A DNA stretch of 64,000 nt, from contig CAJSYZ010000010.1 of the NCBI GenBank assembly GCA_910574455.1, forward strand, positions 1,826,770 to 1,890,769. Direction: 5' to 3'. This document shows, piece by piece, positions 45,329-57,537 of the stretch. A program made the position numbers and the translations under genes. The notes below the pieces were generated by a model. The model was not told the DNA's origin. It saw only the letters and a program-made list of their open reading frames with translations, and searched no databases. Numbering within the stretch: the stretch's first letter is position 1; each line of letters begins with the position of its first letter. This DNA is from Trichaptum fuscoviolaceum. Lineage: Eukaryota; Basidiomycota; Agaricomycetes; Hymenochaetales; Trichaptaceae.

Positions 45329-46093
45329 ATGCTGCGCTCTTCCCCTCCTCCGTCTCTGTCACCACCTCCTGCAACTCAAACGACACAAGATCAGGAATCC
45401 AAACCTGAATCTAATGCGACCCAAGATACGAAGGATCCTCTCGGAGAGCCAAACAGGGCACGTTCGGACGAGGGAGGTGCGGACTCGGACGCGCTCGCAG
45501 AGCCCTTCCCCGGGTTCAAATACCAAGAGGTGCTCGAAAAGCCGTTCCTCGTTGAGCAGGGGCGCGATGTGGAGTTTCAGGAACGTGCGTGCGCTCTATC
45601 TCCTCCACCACTGCTCACCCTACACCCCACTGTGACCCCGCCTGGCTTAGTCTGAGCTGGTTATATGCATTGTAAACTCACGAGAGTGCGCCCGCAGGGA
45701 TGAACCAAATGATCCTCGACCTAGTCCTGAACTTCCACGCGTGGTCGACGGCGCGCCCGGAATTCGAGACGGCGCACGCGGGGGACACGCTCATGGACGA
45801 AGCGCAGCGCGTGCTGGCCACTGAGCGGGAACAAGGCACGTCGTTGTTTTCTTTCGGTATGAAATGCTATCGTCCGACTTCTTCTTCCTCCTCCTCCTAC
45901 TCCTCCTCCTCCTCCTGTGGTTCCTATTATCTCTTTGCCCTCTCAATACACTACACATTTGGCGCGCATATACTCACCAACTTCTATCGGTTTTTTCTTT
46001 CCATTTTTCACAGAGCAAAACAGACTTCGACTCCTGGAGTTCATTCAGCGGATCAAGACTGCGCTTGCAAGTCTCACTGGGTTCTTGCTCTGA
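45329..46093 (+). CDS. Small protein of unknown function
   Basis: Three exons. Exon 1 from MLRSSPPPSLSPPPATQTTQ is Pro/Thr/Ser-rich, then acidic, ending FPGFKYQEVLEKPFLVEQGR and VEFQE. Exon 2 begins at about 45,698 (RMNQMILDLVLNFHAWSTAR, FETAHAGDTLMDEAQRVLAT). Exon 3 at about 46,014 reads EQNRLRLLEFIQRIKTALAS and stops at 46091-46093. The second intron holds a (CCT)n-rich pyrimidine tract (45,880-45,920). The C-terminal half looks like a compact helical domain. No family recognised; clean splice joins and codon phase support a real gene. Confidence 0.6.
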
Positions 46094-46368
46094 TTCTGTT
46101 TGGCTTGTCTGTGCTAAAAAGAGGTGCTATGAATTTCGCAAGTTCTCTACTTCGAAAAATGTCTCCGCTTTCTCTCTCTTTGACGACTATGTGACTCTGC
46201 CAAACCTCTCTGTAGCTCTCCATGTTCTCCTCTTCTTGCTATGTGTGTTACACTATGCTACTTACAAGAAATGCGCAGCTATATTACATACATATAAATA
46301 TTCAGTATTCAATATCAATAGATAAAGCATGATCAGAACCGGGGTGCGAATGAGTGAAAGATAGAATT

Positions 46369-49300
46369 CTACACTTCATTCCTCAAAATAAGGCTAAAGC
46401 ACGGTTCGCAGTACGGTTTCTTGTCGCGTTGGAAGAACGAAGGATCCTCAAACGGATTTTGGCAGCCCTGTTTCACACAAGCAATCAATCAAATCAGCAC
46501 CTCAATCCCAATTCGCCTATATGCGTGTCTCGAAATGGCAGACAACTCACAGCACAAACAAAGCACTCGAAGCACCACTTTCCCCCGAGCGCCTCAACCG
46601 CTCTCATTCCGTCTCGAATACTACGCTTGCACGCTTTGCACTTCGGCGCGCGCAGCCGCACATGGCACGCCTCACAGTACGGATGCCCGCGGAACACAGT
46701 GAAGCCCACCTCATCCCCGTCCTCATCCAGCGCAACATCGAACGCCCCATCGCCTTTGATGCTGATCTCGTTCGGGTCCTCGTCCGGATGCGAATGGCTG
46801 TTGAACGCGGGCCGCTGGCGGGCTTTGCTCGGGGACGACGGCGCGAGGAAGGGGTCGCCGCACTCGGCGCAGAAGAAGTGCTGTTCGTGGTACGCGCGTT
46901 TCCCGAGTGCTGGGTCATCGAGTGTGATGAACCGCTCGTCGATGATGGGCGTCTTGCAGGTATAGCACTGTGGAGCGAATGCCTATAGGTTGCAAGGAAT
47001 AAGTATCTAGGTACCAAAGGGGTTACAAGCAGGGGGAAAAGTACGAACCTCATGATAATCCAAGTGACAGTACGGCTTCCCGTCATGTTCATATGAGCTG
47101 ACATGCTCCAGCAGCTCGCCGCACGTACAGCATTTGAAACATTGAGGATGCCACCTGAGACCCATCGCGCTCACAATTCGGCCAATGATGCTCTTGTGGC
47201 ATCCACCGCAGACCAACCCACCGCCTCTTGGTCGAACACTCGATCCAGAGCTCGAGCTTGAGACGGCAGACGACGGCGTTGTTTGAGTGCCGGGCGGGGG
47301 ACGCGGGAGAGTCCGTGGGGATTTTGTCGGCGACGAGTTGGGCGAGTTCGCAAGGTCACTGAGGATGACTGGCATAGCAGGCGTGCCTGGGGCGGAGGCT
47401 GGAGGAGCCGAGACGGAGATGATAGGCCCTGAGTTCGGGATGTCGTCGAAATCATCGTCGGGAAGGTTAATGACTGGGACTTTCTGCGGACTGAAAGGCT
47501 GCGGTGAAATCACGATGTTCGGCGCATGCCCTTGAGAGACGTCACTGTACACACTCCGGTTATCAGGCGGGTCGTTGTAATCCGCGTCCCCAGGTAGGTT
47601 TATGACCGGTATCGGTACGCCTCCTACGGTTCGTCCACCGGCATACTGATTGGGAGCTGGCCCATATCCCGGTCCATCATCCGGCGTCCTGATAGTCGGT
47701 ATCGACGGGACCGAAGACGATGTCGTAGACGGAGACGGGGACGGGGACCGACGCAAGGAAGGCGGAGGTGCGTCATCCAGGCTCAAGTCCAAATTCACGT
47801 GGGCGACCCGGGGCGTCTTCATGGCGAACGGCGGATAGGCCTTGCTTGGAGAAGGAGCACGCGAAGACGGGTGCGAGGGCGGCTGAGGTCGCGGTTGAGC
47901 TTGCATCCGAGCCTGCTGTTGCCTTTCCTCCTCTTCTTTCTCCTTCTGTTTCTGCGCCTGCTTAAACTGCATCGCCGCCTCGTACGCAGATGGTCGTGTT
48001 GGCGACGTCTGCCTCGAGGTCGGCGTGGAGCTAGTGCTCTGGTACCTCTGTGTCTGGGCCTGCCTTGCACTACCAGATTCGTCGTTCAAGCTCATAGTCG
48101 CAAACTTGAAAGCCATTGACGTCCCTGAAGTCTCAACTACCGGAGGGAGTTGCGCTGGCGCCTGTACCTGAATTCTATCCAGATTTGCCGTAGGAAGCGT
48201 CCACGACGGTGTGCGCTCCGTCCTACTCGGCTTGGGATGACGTACGGGCGGCATCGGCAACTTCTGCTCCTGCTGGGGCTGTTGCGGCTGGGGTGATTTG
48301 GAGGGCGAGATTGGTGACACAGGCTTCGCGAGGGACGACGCCGACGACGACTGGGGATGCTTCGGAGGCGGCATAGAAAGCGGATCAGCCGTCACTTTGA
48401 TTGGAGATGCAGCAGAAGGCGCAATGTTTCTTGCACGTCCAAGATCTACGGAGCCGCCTCTCGTAGTCGCAGAGCCAGCAGCAGCAGCAGCATTAGCAGA
48501 CGTCCAAGACGACGAGACAGCCCCTTGACCCGATTGCTGCTCCCACGAGCGCGTCCGATCATACACGCTCTTCGCGCGTCTCGGCAGGTCCAAAATGCCA
48601 TACTGCGGCGACTGGGGCTCTGCAGACGCCGAGCCAGACGCGAATGCAGAGCGCCGGGGCAGGTCGCGGATGCCGTATTGCGGCGACATGGTCGTCTGGC
48701 TGCTTGCCCTCGACTCCGTCTCCGCGGCGTCGAAGGCGGAGGATGCGGTCTCGTCGTCGCTGAAGGACGCGTCCGGGTCGTCGTCGTCTTCGTACATATC
48801 TTCGTGTGTTTGATACGCTGCGGGGGGAGCGGCAGTAGTACCTGGGAGCGTTGTAGATCGGACAGGAGCACGCGGAGTATACGGACTTGTAGGAGGGGGA
48901 GCTTGTGCAGTCGATTTAGTTGGGCTCGGAGGACCGGTCGTTCCAGCGAACTTCGATACCATAGCTGACACAGTCCCTCGCCTGGCAAGGTTCCCTGACG
49001 CTAGTTGACTCAGAGTAAGTGCTTCATTAGGCGAGCTCGGTAAGGCACGCCGTTGAGGGGAAGTCGAGAGCGCAGAGGATGAAGTGGCTTGTGTGTTCCC
49101 GTATGTATTGACAGGCATCGACCTCGAAGGGCCATGATGTCCCTGGAACTGCATATTCGTCGACCGAGGAATGCCTATCGGAGCTGAAGACATGGGGTTG
49201 GAGACGGAGAGTTCAGGGGCTCGAGGGCCAGGCGAAGGTGGTGGGAGAGGACGGCGAGTAGGAGAGGTATCGCGCGGTAAGGTGGGGAAGGAGGGTGTTA

Positions 49301-50270
49301 CAGGTGCCGCAGAGGGCAAGCTAGAGGTGCTTGCAAAGCTGCTCGTAGGTATGATGTGCGAAAGAGATGAAGACGACGAGTGACTGTATGGGGATGCACT
49401 CGGAGGCTGCTGATAGGTTTGGCTTCGTTGGGGAGGCATAGATATAGGACGTGCCCGGGAAGGTGAGGTCCCACTTGGCCCAGGTGTCGGGAGTGGGCGT
49501 CGGCCGCCTGAGTTAGCAGGTGGAGGCATCTGTGCTGGAGGAACCGCAGGTCGAGCATACTGCTGAGGTGCAGGAGCTGGTTGGGCAGCCGGTGGTTGAT
49601 AATGATGCTGCTGCTGTTGTTGTTGTTGCCGTTGCTGTTGCTGCTGAAAGGCACTTATACCCCTTGCATACGCAGATTGAGTTGAAGAAGGATAGGGTCC
49701 GGACCCCGATGTGTGTGGAGGCTGTTGCACCGGCTGGCCTGGAGGCGGAAAGCTATGTGTTCTTTGTGCTTGGCCTGGCGCTGGGTACGCATACGAAGAT
49801 GCTTGGGGAGGAGCCTGTGTAGAGATAGGTGCCCGACTCTGTGCTTGGTATGGCTGGTGTCCGGTATAGGGCACCGGTCCTCGCTGGATAGGAGCAGGCG
49901 CCCCTCCCGCAGAACGCGTCTGCGCATACGACGGGTTGTAAGGTTGCTGCACCTGCCCAGACTGCTGCCCCGCCTGTCCTCCTCCTGCGCTTGGCCTTTG
50001 GTACGACTGCATTTGCGCTTGAGAGCTCGCAGGCTGCGCTACATGCGGTTGGGTTTGTCCCTGCGCAGAGTTCGAGCGCTGCCGTTGCGCTGGGTGTTTC
50101 GGAGGTGGCTGCGGGTGTTTGTGGTCATGCGGATGTGCATTGTTATGCCCCACCGGCGTTGAGTATGCGCTTTGTGCTGCGAGTGGCCGCGCAGCGTACA
50201 TTGAGGACGCGATAGGGGCTTGAGCAGGAGGCCCTGGTTGGCGCGCGTAGTACGATGGGTAGTGGCTCAT
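46369..50270 (-). CDS. PXL1: Paxillin-like LIM domain protein (Pxl1 type)
   Basis: Focal-adhesion-like scaffold; fungal Pxl1 acts at the contractile ring and polarity sites with Rho GTPases. Exons: 50270-47049, 46982-46551 and 46467-46369, about 1,250 aa. A very long disordered N-terminus is rich in Pro/Gln/Ser, with a polyglutamine run (near 49,600-49,650) and several PxxP stretches. LIM1 reads CGGCHKSIIGRIVSAMGLRW with HPQCFKCCTCGELL and KPYCHLDYH. LIM2 (CYTCKTPIIDERFITLDD, HEQHFFCAECGDPFL, HPYCEACH) has an insertion of about 50 residues. LIM3 reads CKACKRSIRDGMRAVEALGG, CFECFVCAGCQNPF and KPYCEPCF. Splice joins restore both zinc modules. Confidence 0.9.
49590..49660 (-). repeat. CAG-type trinucleotide repeat (polyglutamine tract)
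   Basis: GCTGTTGTTGTTGTTGCC-type run on the plus strand, coding for interrupted glutamines (QQQQQRQQQQQQQHH) in the disordered part of the LIM protein. Likely length-polymorphic. Confidence 0.75.
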
Positions 50271-50663
50271 GAGGGGTTTCGTTTCCTATCTCACAAGTCC
50301 AACTTTCAGATGATGGCAAGAGGGTGGTGTTCACTATCGAGAGCGTCGAGCAGAGTCGTGGACGCCGTCGTGAATGATGAGGACGAAAGAAAGTGTAACG
50401 CGTGCCAAAATTCCAACTTCACCCAAAATAGACAACCAGAACCACGCGCTTTAAAATACGGTCACGTGCAAACTGAATACTACCGAACAATCCCACGACC
50501 TCCTTTTTTTCCGAGCTTATTCCGAACGTTTCGTGACTGACACACATGCAAGAATGCGTATATGGTGGCATTACAAAAAATAAAATATAGATAGGAGAAA
50601 GTACAGAGTGAGTAAATAATACAGTATGCGAGTACAGAAAGTGGACAGGAATAAAAGTGGCGT
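50271..50663. other. LIM gene promoter and H2A 3' region
   Basis: 393 bp between the LIM start codon and the H2A stop codon, both genes on the minus strand. No other feature seen. Confidence 0.4.
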
Positions 50664-51370
<707 letters not shown>

Positions 51371-51595
51371 CACCCTGTGGCTGTGCGCAGTAAAATAAGG
51401 TTTGAGCACAACAGCGCCCACGATGACCACCACGCACGCGTTCGACGCGTCTTGACCAAACACAACCACACAGCACGCGTCTGTATATGTACCTGTACTC
51501 CTTCTCCTCGTCGCCTCCAACTCTCTTCCTCCCGCCTTCATCGCCGTCCAACTACACTTCAACACCACCACTTCCACCTACTACACTTCGTCGCA

Positions 51596-52202
51596 ATGGC
51601 CCCCAAACCCGCTTCCACTGCTGGCAAGGCCCCTGCCTCCACCGCCTCGAAGGCACCGGCGAAGACCACCGCTGACAAGGCTGCGAAGAAGACCGCGAAG
51701 AAGACTGCGCCAGCTGATGGTGACAAAAAGAAGAAGCGCAAGGTCCGCAAGGAGACTTACTCTTCCTACATCTACAAGGGTGCGTTTTCTTGAGCCATCT
51801 TTGCAGTGACTTGGACTCTGACTCGAATCGCCTTGATAGTCCTCAAGCAGGTCCACCCTGACACTGGTATCTCGAACAAGGCGATGGCCATCCTCAACTC
51901 GTTCGTCAACGATATCTTCGAGCGCATTGCCACTGAGGCATCCAGTACGTGCTGTTTTCTACTGTGGCTTAGTTTCTTTACTGACTCTTTGTTCTCAGAG
52001 CTCGCATCGTACTCTAAGAAGTCGACCATCTCTTCACGGGAGATCCAAACTTCTGTGCGCTTGATCCTTCCTGGAGAGCTTTCCAAGCACGCCATCTCAG
52101 AGGGTACCAAGTCGGTTACCAAGGTTCGTTCTCTTGTACTGAGAATCTCGGATGAGTGTCTAATTTTTCTGCCTTTAGTTCTCGAGCGCGAACCCCAAGT
52201 AA
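51596..52202 (+). CDS. HTB1: Histone H2B
   Basis: Core nucleosome histone partner of H2A. Exons 51596-51779, 51840-51944, 51999-52123 and 52179-52202 give 145 aa: an Ala/Lys/Pro-rich tail ([19 protein letters not shown]), then [89 protein letters not shown] and final KFSSANPK. The lysine in the SEGTKSVT context is the ubiquitination-site region. The initiator ATG follows a CT-rich leader. Intact. Confidence 0.97.
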
Positions 52203-52360
52203 TCGTCTCGTTTGTTATTCTCGCCTGTTGTATTTCTACTAGATGTATTGTCATATTTATAATTCCATATTTCTTTACATTTCGTACAGCAAAGCTAAAA
52301 CTGAGAGCTATTTTACAAGATACATGGTTGAGGTGCGCTTCGTGATAATGTCCGGTACAT

Positions 52361-53359
52361 TCATAATAAGCCAAATCCTTGTGGCTTCGGTCTTGCGGAA
52401 GTGCTTTGAGATTTCCAGAACGCTTCACGCATCAAGTAGGTCGCCTCAGAAGAGTCGATGGGCTTCTCAACTTCATCGCATAGATAATAAATAAGGGCTT
52501 TCGTATCTACACACAATACGCAAGAACACGTACCATAATCATCAGGCAACCCATGGTGTCTTGGTTCTCTCCACAATAAAGTAGCCATCAGAAGCCTCAA
52601 GAACGTCTTCTGCCCCTCCACACTCTTGAGCCGCACATTCGTCGTCGCCGATATGCCTCTGGGATGCCAGATCATGAAGCGCGCGCCGTCCTCCTCGTAG
52701 TTGTAGCCCAGCATGAGCACGAACGCGCGCGCCGGGCACGCGATGATGCGGTCGAAGAAGACCGCGCCGAAGGCCTCGACGACCTCGAACCACGTCGCCT
52801 TGACCTCGCAGACGTACTCCGCCTGCGGGGATGGGGTGATGGCGAAGGAGTGCGCACGCAGCGCAGCGCGTCCGACTGTGACGCAGTGCCCGATGAGATG
52901 CCCGAAGGGTGCGTGGAAGGCGGTCTCGGGGGCGTCTGCGGCCTCTGGCCATGATTTGTCGGTTTCTGAGCTCGATCCTGCTGTGTCTCCGGGCTGCGAC
53001 GCGCCTCCTAACCACCTTAGTTCTGCGTCGTACTGCCACTTCTCAAAAGCCGCATCGCACGCTGCCTGGAACGCCGGCCTGTCTGTCTCAATCTCATAGT
53101 CCTCTGGCCACTTCAGCTTTCCGGCTGCGCTTTTTGGTCGTGTGGTCTTTGGCGAGAGCATCTGCACTATCCGTTCTGGAGGGAACTGCCAGATCTTGTT
53201 GTGCGCCTCGAGGGCGATGATCATCTGTTCTTTGATGTTCGCTTGGAGGAGGGCGGGCTGGGCGAGTCGGAGTCGGTCTTGATCCACGTCAGTGGTGGGT
53301 AAGCTGCTGGTCATCGGAATTTTAGGAGAAGAGATGAATAGCGTTTGCTCCACTGGCAT
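52361..53359 (-). CDS. Conserved-looking protein of unknown function (332 aa)
   Basis: Single-exon frame starting at ATG 53359 (MPVEQTLFISSPKIPMTSS); the frame is open further upstream but without another ATG. Notable parts: IKEQMIIALEAHNKIWQFPP, KWPEDYEIETDRPAFQAACD, CEVKATWFEVVEAFGAVFFD, RAFVLMLGYNYEEDGARFMI, LLMATLLWREPRHHGLPDDY. No motif I can name. The globular composition and GC-rich codon use in the middle third suggest a genuine gene. It is convergent with H2B. Confidence 0.65.
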   Translation of the reverse strand: MPVEQTLFISSPKIPMTSSLPTTDVDQDRLRLAQPALLQANIKEQMIIALEAHNKIWQFPPERIVQMLSPKTTRPKSAAGKLKWPEDYEIETDRPAFQAACDAAFEKWQYDAELRWLGGASQPGDTAGSSSETDKSWPEAADAPETAFHAPFGHLIGHCVTVGRAALRAHSFAITPSPQAEYVCEVKATWFEVVEAFGAVFFDRIIACPARAFVLMLGYNYEEDGARFMIWHPRGISATTNVRLKSVEGQKTFLRLLMATLLWREPRHHGLPDDYGTCSCVLCVDTKALIYYLCDEVEKPIDSSEATYLMREAFWKSQSTSARPKPQGFGLL

Positions 53360-53858
53360 GTCTGTGGATATGCGGATATGCTGCTGGGTGTCTGGGACGT
53401 GTTGTGTACTACTATCTAGATGGTTGTCAGTGCATAAGTTCAAGATGGAAGGGCTCAGAAGGCAGAAGGGGTCCCCACGAATCCGAGCGTGAAGCTAACG
53501 GGAACGTCACGCGTCATGTCGCGTCGCGTCGCGCCTCTTCATCATCGACCGCGACAACAAGGACGACTCTAATATTGACACTTCAATCTTTCAAGATCTC
53601 TTGCACGCCTCTTTTGTTATGTGTGAATGTTATGTGTGAATGGTCTCAAAGAGATACTTTTTGTGGCTGGCAAGTACCTCAGGCTGGGGCTCGGATCACT
53701 TCTGGGCTTATGCCGCTCTAAGCGTGAGGCAATAACCCTTTGTAGCAAATTCTTTTGAAATTACTTTACGGTGAGTTTGCCAGTCTACCTTGAGCCACCC
53801 GTGCGTGAACTTGAACGAGCCTTTGTGTCCAGAGTCCACTACCATCAGCACCCTCAGT
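53360..53858. other. Upstream region shared by the unknown gene and the F-box beta pseudogene
   Basis: About 500 bp. The last ~80 bp resemble the leader of the intact F-box beta gene at 60,580-60,656 (both end in CACTACCATCAGCACC- or CCACCATCATCTTC-like stretches before the ATG). Confidence 0.4.
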
Positions 53859-55190
53859 ATGTTACTACACGAACTGCCTACGGATTTATTGATTGCTTTT
53901 CTATGCCGATATGACCTGAAGGATGTGCTTAGACTTGGACAGGTTAAATGAAGTTTTGCTCAGGTCAAACCCTGGCTGTGCTCTTGCTAACGAGCCCCGT
54001 AGACTTGTCGTACGATCAAGGACATCGTATCGACCCGGCAGATCTGGCTGGCCCAACTCCGTCGCCTTGACCAAGCGTATGCGCCAAGTTTGCACATCCA
54101 CGTCGATGTGACCACGCTTGCGCTCAGCGAACTTCGAGAAATCGTCACCACGGCCGTGCGTGCGTACGAGAACTGTCTTAATGGAACTTTCGGTAGAATC
54201 GCCCGCTGCGACGCTATCCATGAGTTAACCATCGAGTTGGACCCGCCCGGCCCATCTCTGGACGTAGCGGCGTCGGTAACGTCCATCTTTAAAGCAAGTC
54301 ATATTTGCTTATTATTGCCAACTTTATCACGGACGAAATCGTATATTCTAAACTCCCCCAGGCTATACGTGTGAGTAGACAATCTCTATCGACAGCAGAC
54401 AGTACATGACCTAACTTGATACAAGGACGCCACGCTATTGCGCGCCAGAAGATCACAATCATCCGGGAACATCTGTTCTTGTTAAGTCATGATACCGACA
54501 GTTTTTCGTCATTGAAGGTATTGGATATCTGACACTTTTTCAATAGCCAACCGGAAACGTGTCGTGGCACATCAACTATACTCGAGGCCGTCGACATAAG
54601 TGAATTAAGCTTCTCAGTGATGAATTTCGGATTGCGGCGGCCTGACGCTGGATGCGAGTTCGTAATCACCGAAGATACGGCTCCCTCGCTGTTTTCGTTC
54701 CACTGGAAGGAGAAGCGGGAGAGGGTTGACGTGCTTAGCGCAACTCGGTAAATTCTCACCAGGATGGGCACAACTGCTCTGATATGCCTTCACACCTTGA
54801 AAATAGGAAACAGAGCCTCCGGCGTTGACTTTATCGGAAGGAACATGATCGACCCCTTCCACGTCTCGTCCGACGGGGAGCCTATCGTTTCGCACTGCTT
54901 TACCGAATAGCTGCCACTATCGCTCCGCGCGCTCTTACTGCGCGCACCGTTCAAGAACGGAGAACCTTGTTTCGATCTTGCCATGTCAGTACCGGTCGAA
55001 GAAGGCGCGACATTCGCGGTATCGAGTGTCGGGGAGACTTGGCATAGATTCGTTCAGTGTGGATTATTTGAGCGGCGCAGTCATCCATACGGGCAAGGGC
55101 GATCGATGGATCAAGATTCAAGATTGCCTACCCTGCGTGACCGAGACAATGGGTTGTTGGTGTACTTAGGATGTTCTAGATTTTACCTGC
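53859..55190 (+). pseudogene. F-box protein, family beta, degenerate copy
   Basis: Starts intact (MLLHELPTDLLIAFLCRYDL, then TCRTIKDIVSTRQIWLAQLR) and follows the intact paralog at 60657 closely to about 54,262. Relative to that gene it has two internal deletions, of about 210 and 265 bp, around 54,262 and 54,298. A stop follows VLDI near 54,528 and another follows LSATR near 54,750; there is also a stop after HCFTE near 54,908 and several frame changes. Recognisable decayed parts include ITEDTAPSLFSFHWKEKRER, SLRALLLRAPF and SHPYGQGRS. The flank to about 55,390 is also homologous to 62,393-62,580. Clear pseudogene. Confidence 0.88.
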
Positions 55191-55519
55191 ATTCTGTAGC
55201 CGCATCCACTCCAAATCAGACCGACACTGGACAGCAAGCAAAGGGTGAGAAGTTGGTCGTTGAAAATTTACAACCGTTAGCTCAGAATGATTCAATATGG
55301 GTAGTGCTCGCGCTCGAGGTCGACACACTGGACATGCCAGTGCTCCCAGTAGGTATATGTACATATGTACTATTTTATCCTACATTTGTGCCGCTAACTT
55401 AATTATTATCATGGAACAAACTCTATTGACACACTAGTAGTTCCTTAGTGCAACTACATAGTCAATACTTTGACTCGGACGCTCTGAGAGTCTTATGGCC
55501 CCCCAATCCTTCTATTGAC

Positions 55520-55708
55520 ACGCAAACGTGTCATCAGCCATCCTAGAGGCCATCCGCCTTCTGCATGTACAGTAGATTCTATACATTGGAGTCTCAGTAA
55601 TCATACTGTTGTGAGATAAACTTGAGATAGCTTACTATGCCGTTGTAGACCTTCTATGCCTACGGTCACAAATGTCACATTAGCTTTCTTCGCAGCTATG
55701 GCGGCTAT
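55520..55708 (-). pseudogene. 3' end of F-box alpha copy 3, cut off by the inserted elements
   Basis: On the minus strand 55708-55601 codes IAAIAAKKANVTFVTVGIEG and LQRHSKLSQVYLTTV followed by a stop. This matches the C-termini of F-box alpha copies 1 and 4 (AAKKANVTFTVS, KLSQ). It continues exactly in phase from codon EWN at 58949. The region from 55,525 onward also matches the 3' flank of copy 4 near 62,791 (AACGTGTCATCAGC). Confidence 0.9.
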
Positions 55709-57537
55709 TCCCGCTACCCCTTGGGTAGCTGGGTATTCTTAGGGTATGCAACCGTGTCCAGCGCCCGCCAAAAGTCAAAAGGTCACGTGAAATTGCCTGT
55801 AAAGGGAATTACTTCCTCTTAAGGAAGGCATTCCATTGGAAACTTCTGATGACAAGCGATGACGCAATCTGAGACATTGCGCCGTGTCGCCAACGTTCAA
55901 CGTGTGTACTCTTCCTTCTCCTTTCCTCAGAGTCGGACTCACGTATTGACACTCCTAATGGCCACGCGTCCTTGTGAGTTTCTTTCTGATTCCTACATGT
56001 AAATGACATTGCTAATATTTTGTGTTTTTGTCAATCTTCTACGACTTGACCTGCCAGGATCTACCGCCCACCTTTGAAGACTCGCACTCCGCTTTCTTTG
56101 CTCTCCTCCTTCAGCTCATACTCAATGTCTCCCAAGACCGTTCGGTGTGGCTCGTAGCCAGTGCTATCTCAAGAACACGATCAAACGGTGATGGGAGGAT
56201 GAGGACTCGCCTTTGGCGGACGCAGAGAAGACGCAGCTGAAGGGTCAGCTGGTCCCTGCAATGATCGCGCTTTCGAGTCCAGCGGACAAGACATTACGAG
56301 CGCAGGTTGCGGAGGCCGTGTCCATTCTCGTCAAGTACAATTTCCTCAAGCAGTGGCCAGATCTCATCATCAGCTCGTCTCTTCACTCTCGCAGGACGCT
56401 GCAAATGATCCAACAAACATCTTTGTTCTCGAAACTGCCCACTCGATCTTCGCGCCTTGGCGTTCTGAAATACGCTCAGACTTGCTCTACACGACGATCA
56501 ACTTCATTTTGATCCACTTCTCGGGTACCTCCCTCGAACACACCGCCACAAATCTTCTGAAGGGGTCGGGAACTGAAGCAATGACACAGGCTCAGGTTGT
56601 GCTTCTGTCAATCTTCTACAACATGACGTGCCAGGATCTGCCTCCCACCTTTGAAGACTTGCACTCCGCTTTCTTTGGCGCTAAGCAGGGAGTGCTCACC
56701 AAGTTCCTTGCTTGGGACCTCGACGTTCATCCGATCAGGAAACTACAAGGCGACGCTAGCGGAAAGGGAGATGATTAAGGTTGTGATCAAAGGCGCGTAG
56801 TTGTTCCCAATGTGACACTACGAGGTGCGCAAACTTCTTCTTTCATCGTGCTCATCTTTATACTGATATTATCTTAACCTGCAGAACACGAAGTGGAACA
56901 AATTGAGGACGATCCTCTGGAGTACGTCCTATTCGACCTTTCTTTCGTGGTGTCCTCTTGGTCCATTGGCGGGTTGACTGCGTAGGAACCACGCGGCGCC
57001 AAGCTGCGGCCGATGTCCTCCCTGTGCTCGTTGCCTCAGGTTTCGAGGCTGAGACAACCGAAGTCGTCTTGACGCTAGTAGGGAACGGACTGGAGGAGTA
57101 CAACAGGAAGAAGGGCGACAAGGAGAGTTGGAAGAGGAGGGATGAGAGTGTATACCTGCTCACGGCGGTGGCAACTGTTGGCGCAACAGCTCAGGCGAGT
57201 GATGTAAATCGTTTAGGAGGAACTGTGAATAATTATGAGGATCTATAGCTAGGTGTTACAAGCACGAATGCCCTTGTGGATGTCGTGCAGTTCTTCTCGC
57301 AACACGTGTACGAGGACCTACAGGCCAATTAACAATCTGTGCATCCAATTCTCCAGGTTGATGCGAATTGCTTTTTGTATTCATTCCGAAATCAGGTGTG
57401 TAATTATAACATAATAGAATTTTGTACGTACAGATGTAAAGAAGAAAAAATGTTTTTTTTTTCTCTAACAATAATCTTACACCCATCCACGGGTAGCGGG
57501 CTCTGCTGTGAGGAACTCGCAGCCACTAACTGCTTGT
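55709..57537 (+). mobile_element. Helitron-like non-autonomous element A carrying CSE1 fragments
   Basis: 1,829 bp. The 5' end TCCCGCTACCCC is followed at once by its inverted partner GGGTAGCTGGG. The 3' ~120 bp contain GGGTAGCGGG (inverse of the 5' tip), then an imperfect hairpin GCTGTGAGGAACTCGCAGC, ending CTAACTGCTTGT. Element B has the same two ends. No TSD: excision of A plus B restores the host gene frame exactly. There is a 1-bp ambiguity in position; shifted by one, the target is A^T, the canonical Helitron target. The 3' tip does not end in CTRR, though CTAA lies 8 nt inside. No Rep/helicase. Assignment to Helitron/Helitron2 is inference. Confidence 0.7.
56022..57395 (+). pseudogene. 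Fragments of exportin-2 (CSE1/CAS) gene inside element A
   Basis: CSE1 recycles importin alpha from the nucleus. Pieces: LSIFYDLTCQDLPPTFEDSH (56,022-56,105), LNVSQDRSVWLVAS, YLKNTIKR, a stop, then WEDEDSPLADAEKTQLKGQL and VPAMIALSSPADKTLRAQVA to LKQWPDLI. A frameshift at about 56,360 leads to LSQDAANDPTNIFVLETAHS and FAPWRSEIRSDLLYTTINFI, then LSIFYNMTCQDLPPTFEDLH again. Then NTKWNKLRTILW (56,885), RRQAAADVLPVLVASGFEAE, and VTSTNALVDVVQFF to VDANCFLYSFRNQ with an intact GTGTGT donor after it. The first piece is a second, displaced copy of the piece at 56,600-56,690. Introns are retained, so this is captured genomic DNA, not a retrocopy. Confidence 0.85.

Noticed and set aside
47650..50162. 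Long plus-strand frames antisense to the LIM protein
   Set aside because: They are shadows of a GC-rich, low-complexity coding exon; the minus-strand frame has the LIM domains.
52361..53443. Extended 360-aa version of the unknown protein
   Set aside because: The first 28 codons begin at TTG; the first in-frame ATG is at 53359.
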